From NCBI GenBank assembly GCA_035048495.1, contig CM068547.1, forward strand, positions 26,357,913 through 26,421,912: 64,000 nt of DNA, given 5' to 3'. Position numbers and translations under genes: made by a program. Positions within the stretch are counted from its first letter, which is position 1. Each line of letters begins with the position of its first letter. Source of the stretch: Euptelea pleiosperma. Its lineage: Eukaryota; Streptophyta; Magnoliopsida; Ranunculales; Eupteleaceae. The notes below the pieces were generated by a model. The model was not told the DNA's origin and searched no databases. It saw nothing but the letters and a program-made list of their open reading frames with translations. Shown piece after piece: positions 60,488 to 64,000 of this stretch.

Positions 60488-62265
60488 GAGCTCGAAGACT
60501 ACCGTACCATCAATGTCTTAGGCAGTGGTTATAATACAGTGACAAAAACTTTGGCTAATAGACTTAAAACAGGTATGGGGTTAATTATCTCCTTCACAAG
60601 GGGCGTTCGTGGAGGGTCGTCAAATCTTGGATGGGTTTTGATAGCTAATGAATGCGTGGGTTCAAAATTCGGGAATGAAAGCTCAGCATTGTATGCAAAA
60701 TCGATATGGAGAAGGCATATAATCATGCTAATTGGGACTTCTTAGAGTATATATGTTAGGAAGAATACGATTTTACTGTCAAGCGGAGAAGATGGATTAA
60801 AATTTGTATTTCTAAAGCTTTATTTGTTCTCGTCAATGGCTCACCAGCTGGTTACATCAAAAAGTTCGAGGGGTTTATGATAGGGAGACCGTTATTGCCT
60901 TTCTTGTTCATTTTGGTGGATGCGGCCCTAAGCCATCTAACTACTAGGGATGTATCAGGTGGTTTTCTTACAGGTTTCTCTATAGGGGAAGGTCTTGTCA
61001 TTTCTCGCCTTCAATTTGGTGACGATACCATCTTTGTTTGTGCTGCCTCTCAATCTGAAATCCTCTTCACAAGGTGTGTTTAATGATGTTTTAAAGCGGT
61101 TTATGGCCTTTAGATCAACTTTACAAAGAGTAAGGTCTATGGGGTGGGAGCTGTTGGATATCCATGAGTTTGTTTGGTGCTTAGGATGCAAATTGGGTTG
61201 TATTGCAACAAAATACCTTGGGTTTCCGCTTGGACCCCCGTACAAATCTACATGCATTTGGAATCCTGTGGTGGAGAGATTTGAAAGAAGATTAGCTTCT
61301 TGCAAAAACAAGTACTTATCCAAAGGAGGCAAGTTGACCTTGATTTAGAGCACCCTATCGAGCCTTCCTACATATTTCCAGTCTCTATTAACGATATTGA
61401 CTTATGTAGCTAAGCGTGTAGAAAAAATGGAAAGAGATTACTTGTGGAACCGCATGGACAACTCTAGACGGTTTGGAACCCAAAGTTGAAGGGGATCTTG
61501 GAATTAAACACCTCAAGGAGGCAAATAAAGCTCTTCAAGGGAAATGGTTGTGGATATCTAGGGAGGAGAGTTGTAGCCTATGGAGGAGGGTTGTGGCTTG
61601 CAGGTTTGGTAGTAGGAATCATGACTGGAACTGTGGGGCCGAAACCTTGGGTTGGGTGTTTGGAAAGGCATTTCCAAAGTGGTCCGGGATTTCCCAAAGA
61701 GCATTCGATTTGTAGTGAGCCAAGGAGAGAAGGTAATTTTTTGGGATGACGTTTGGTTTGGGAATAATTTCTTCGTCAAGCATTCCCATCTCTATATGAG
61801 AGATATCAGCTAACAAACAAGTTTTAGTCACGGGGTGGCAAGAGTTCCTTAGGAGTTTTTATATCCAACGGGTTATGCCGAGGAAGGTAATCGATGCCTT
61901 CTTAGGCTGGCAGTGAATGCTTTCAGTAATTGAGGATACAGTATTTGGAGGCTTCTCATGTTTGAGCTTTGTTGGGCTATATGGAAGGAGTGTAACAGAA
62001 GGATTTTGAAGACACGTATGGGTCTTTAGAGTCGGTGGTTGATAAGACAAAGTTGGCACTGATTCAATGGGCAGCAATTTTTAAACCTTATAGATGATTT
62101 GGATTTCAAGTGGGTTGAGCTTACTAACTAGAAATTCTAAATCTGGGGGGTGATCTTTCTTTGTATATTGTCATGGGGTTTTGTATCTTTTCTCCTTCCC
62201 TTTGTACAGTTGGGCTTTTTGCTCCCTTCTTAATATACTCACTTTTACTTATCTTAAACAAAGTA
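60488..62265 (+). mobile_element. L1-type LINE, 5'-truncated and degenerate, in MORN intron
   Basis: Plus-strand frames give plant L1 reverse transcriptase blocks in order: TKTLANRLKTGMGLIISFTR, GWVLIANECVGSKF, VNGSPAG, RPLLPFLFILVDAALSHL, then LQFGDDTIFVCAASQSEILF, GCIATKYLGFPLGPPYKS and NPVVERFERRLASCKNKYLS. ALQGKWLWISREESCSLWRR follows. The active-site block is FGDD where F-A-D-D is usual; both Asp are kept. Stops and frameshifts break the frame several times. The 3' UTR has CTTTGTACAGTTGGGC and TTAATATACTCACTTTTACT. The endonuclease domain is missing. Confidence 0.85.
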
Positions 62266-63117
62266 GTGCGCTAAACCTCTGTCATGAAGTTGAATCGGAT
62301 TGAAAAATCGTAGGTGGTAGGTTTCAAATTGAAACAGAATCAAATTGTTATATCTTAAGATTCATAAAGATATTTCTTCACGAGTTACGAAAATATGAAA
62401 TACTTTCCAAAAGAAGTTTTCAAAAATAAAATGCCTAAATCTTCATAATCCATCTTATAATGACATAGTTTTTATAAACACTTACAAATAATAACAACCA
62501 GTTTACTTAGCAATCCCGGTATAATAGATTATGGAGACACTGCTATAATTTTACAGTTATACAAACATCATCTCTGCACAAAAAGAAATACCAAAACTAT
62601 GTATATAATTTAAAATCAAACAAAACATGTTTCATCTCTCATCAACAAAGTCTCAACTCTTGGTCTTTTAACTACATGCATGGGCATGCCTTTCTTCTCT
62701 TTTGTACTAGGTAATGTTTATAATAGGAACACCACTATGAAAATGTTTCTTAAAATAATTGCATTGGAAAATTGCTTGTTGTTGTAGCATATTAAATTTA
62801 TGCCTCATATGAGAAAGTAGATTCAACCTAATACCTTGAAATTGGGCAAAGATAAAAGAAATATCCCATTTTCTGTGGAATGCTTGGACAAACAATCTTC
62901 TTTGATTTCATATCCATAATCCTAACCACGTAGTAGTTTCTTGTTAGGGCCCCAATTAACTATTTCTAATCATTAAGGGCACTGGTAACATGTAATATAA
63001 AAGAAGAAAAAAACTAAAAAATGACCCACAGTTAATGGTGGAACTATGTTAAAGTAATGTTTTGTATGTTTAGAAACATATAGCAAGAAACATGTTATAG
63101 GTTTGTTTTATTAGTTG
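62266..63117 (+). other. MORN intron 1, AT-rich part
   Basis: No exon, repeat family or ORF of note was recognised. Confidence 0.4.
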
Positions 63118-63352
63118 CATGGTGTCAGGTCTCAGTCTTGGGACTTGGATCATCCGAGGCTGAGATCGAGTTGATTCGGGCGAGTCAACTTGGTCTCAGG
63201 CTCTCAGCACTGTCTCGAACGATCCAATGGGAAGAAGAACAAAAATAAGGCTTGTCTTGAGCGAGTCAATAGCTTTTATGATGTCTTGGTCCTGGTTGAG
63301 ACCGAGTTGACTAAGCAAGTCAACTTGGTCTCAGCCGAGACTTGAAACCATG
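63118..63352. mobile_element. GTCTCAG/GAGTCAAC-iterating hAT-like MITE
   Basis: A 235-bp element with ends CATGGTGTCAGGTCTCAGTC and CGAGACTTGAAACCATG. Flanks ATTAGTTG (63110-63117) and ATTAGTAG (63353-63360) agree at 7 of 8. The interior repeats GGTCTCAG, GAGTTGA, CGAGTCAACTTGG and CTGAGACCGAG-like words. End type and duplication length match the CCGTTATAACGG family, but the internal motif differs. Confidence 0.72.
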
Positions 63353-64000
63353 ATTAGTAGAATGTAGAATCATCCATTGATTTTCTTTCTTGTTGTATTT
63401 AAGATCTAAGAAAAGCCAAAAGCAAGAAAAGAAGAGTAATTGTCCTGACATGTAAATGTGTCCCCTATTTTATTTAAATCTTGTATCTTACCTGAATCAT
63501 AAGATTCAGATAAAAATTCTACAATTTTTATCTGAAGGGAGTTAGACATAATACTCAAACCATTTGGGTTAAGATTTGATTTGATCATATAGTTCAAATT
63601 TTAAATTGTAGGGTTTTAAAAGCATTACCCCCAATATCTTTTCTCTTTTTTTTGATAACTAACATTACTCCCAATATCCTTAAGAGCATCTTTCTCACTC
63701 CGGAATTAACAATGCCATGTGAAAATGATGTGCTTCTGTCCCTGTTTGCTAGCTAACTGGGCTTTACCTTTGCCTCTGTATTTTCTCATTATGATAGAAG
63801 TTTGACCTAACCTTTCCAGCATAATCGTAAAAGCGCCTTTTTCATGAGTACAACTTGACCAACTTCTGCTATTAAGGCTTTTGAACACCTCACCTCTTTA
63901 AAGGCCTCAAGGTTTGAAAGCAAGCATTTCCTCAAAAAGAGGTCTCAAACTATCTAGAGAGGTGTACCAATATCAGCTGATATTGGGATGACCATGAGTT
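63353..64000 (+). other. MORN intron 1, right edge
   Basis: No exon was recognised up to the window end. The expected next exon, continuing the MORN repeats, was looked for and not found. Confidence 0.45.

Overview
The window is nuclear DNA from a flowering plant. Genes are split by GT-AG introns and encode plant forms of conserved proteins. The sequence between and within them is AT-rich and packed with plant transposable elements: Copia, L1 and RTE LINEs, tRNA-like SINEs, a PIF/Harbinger relic, and many hAT- and Mutator-like MITEs. The exact lineage cannot be fixed from the sequence alone. No prokaryotic operons, CRISPR arrays, rRNA genes or intact tRNA genes were seen.

Four protein genes are supported, all on the + strand. 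(1) The 3' end of DXO1 (5'-cap decapping/deNADding enzyme), exons at 6284-6330, 7273-7357, 7696-7759 and 7849-7952; its upstream exons lie left of the window. An antisense Copia retrotransposon (82-5952) lies upstream of the first visible exon, most likely in an intron. (2) A CCDC97-type protein, three exons at 12373-12511, 12605-13134 and 18976-19233 (308 aa), with a 5.8 kb intron holding LINE debris. (3) Casein kinase II regulatory subunit beta, five exons from 31063 to 37815 (286 aa). (4) The first coding exon of a MORN-repeat membrane protein (MRF1-like), 55791-57070; the rest runs off the right edge behind an intron of at least 6.9 kb that contains an L1 element. From memory, DXO1 and CKB2 are also near neighbours in Arabidopsis (AT4G17620 and AT4G17640), so the DXO1-CKB order may be old microsynteny.

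Layout: 1-5957 DXO1 intron with the Copia element (itself carrying a nested solo LTR); 6284-7952 DXO1 3' exons; 8-12.3 kb MITE-rich spacer; 12.3-19.3 kb CCDC97; 19.3-30.6 kb spacer with MITEs, a SINE, a minisatellite, a Harbinger relic, a long-TIR Mutator-like element and an L1 tail; 30.6-37.8 kb CKB; 37.8-55.5 kb gene-free MITE nest; 55.6-64 kb MORN gene and its first intron.

The most unusual structure is a family of short elements with CAAGGTTT-type ends, several with 8-bp target duplications (hAT-like). Their interiors are built almost wholly from the palindromic motif CCGTTATAACGG. Nine copies plus remnants are present, five of them between 46.6 and 49.0 kb, and one has a possible empty site in a nearby duplicated segment. 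Other elements with related ends iterate different short motifs, suggesting a shared way of forming such elements. MITEs or TIR elements also lie just upstream of the three genes whose starts are in the window.
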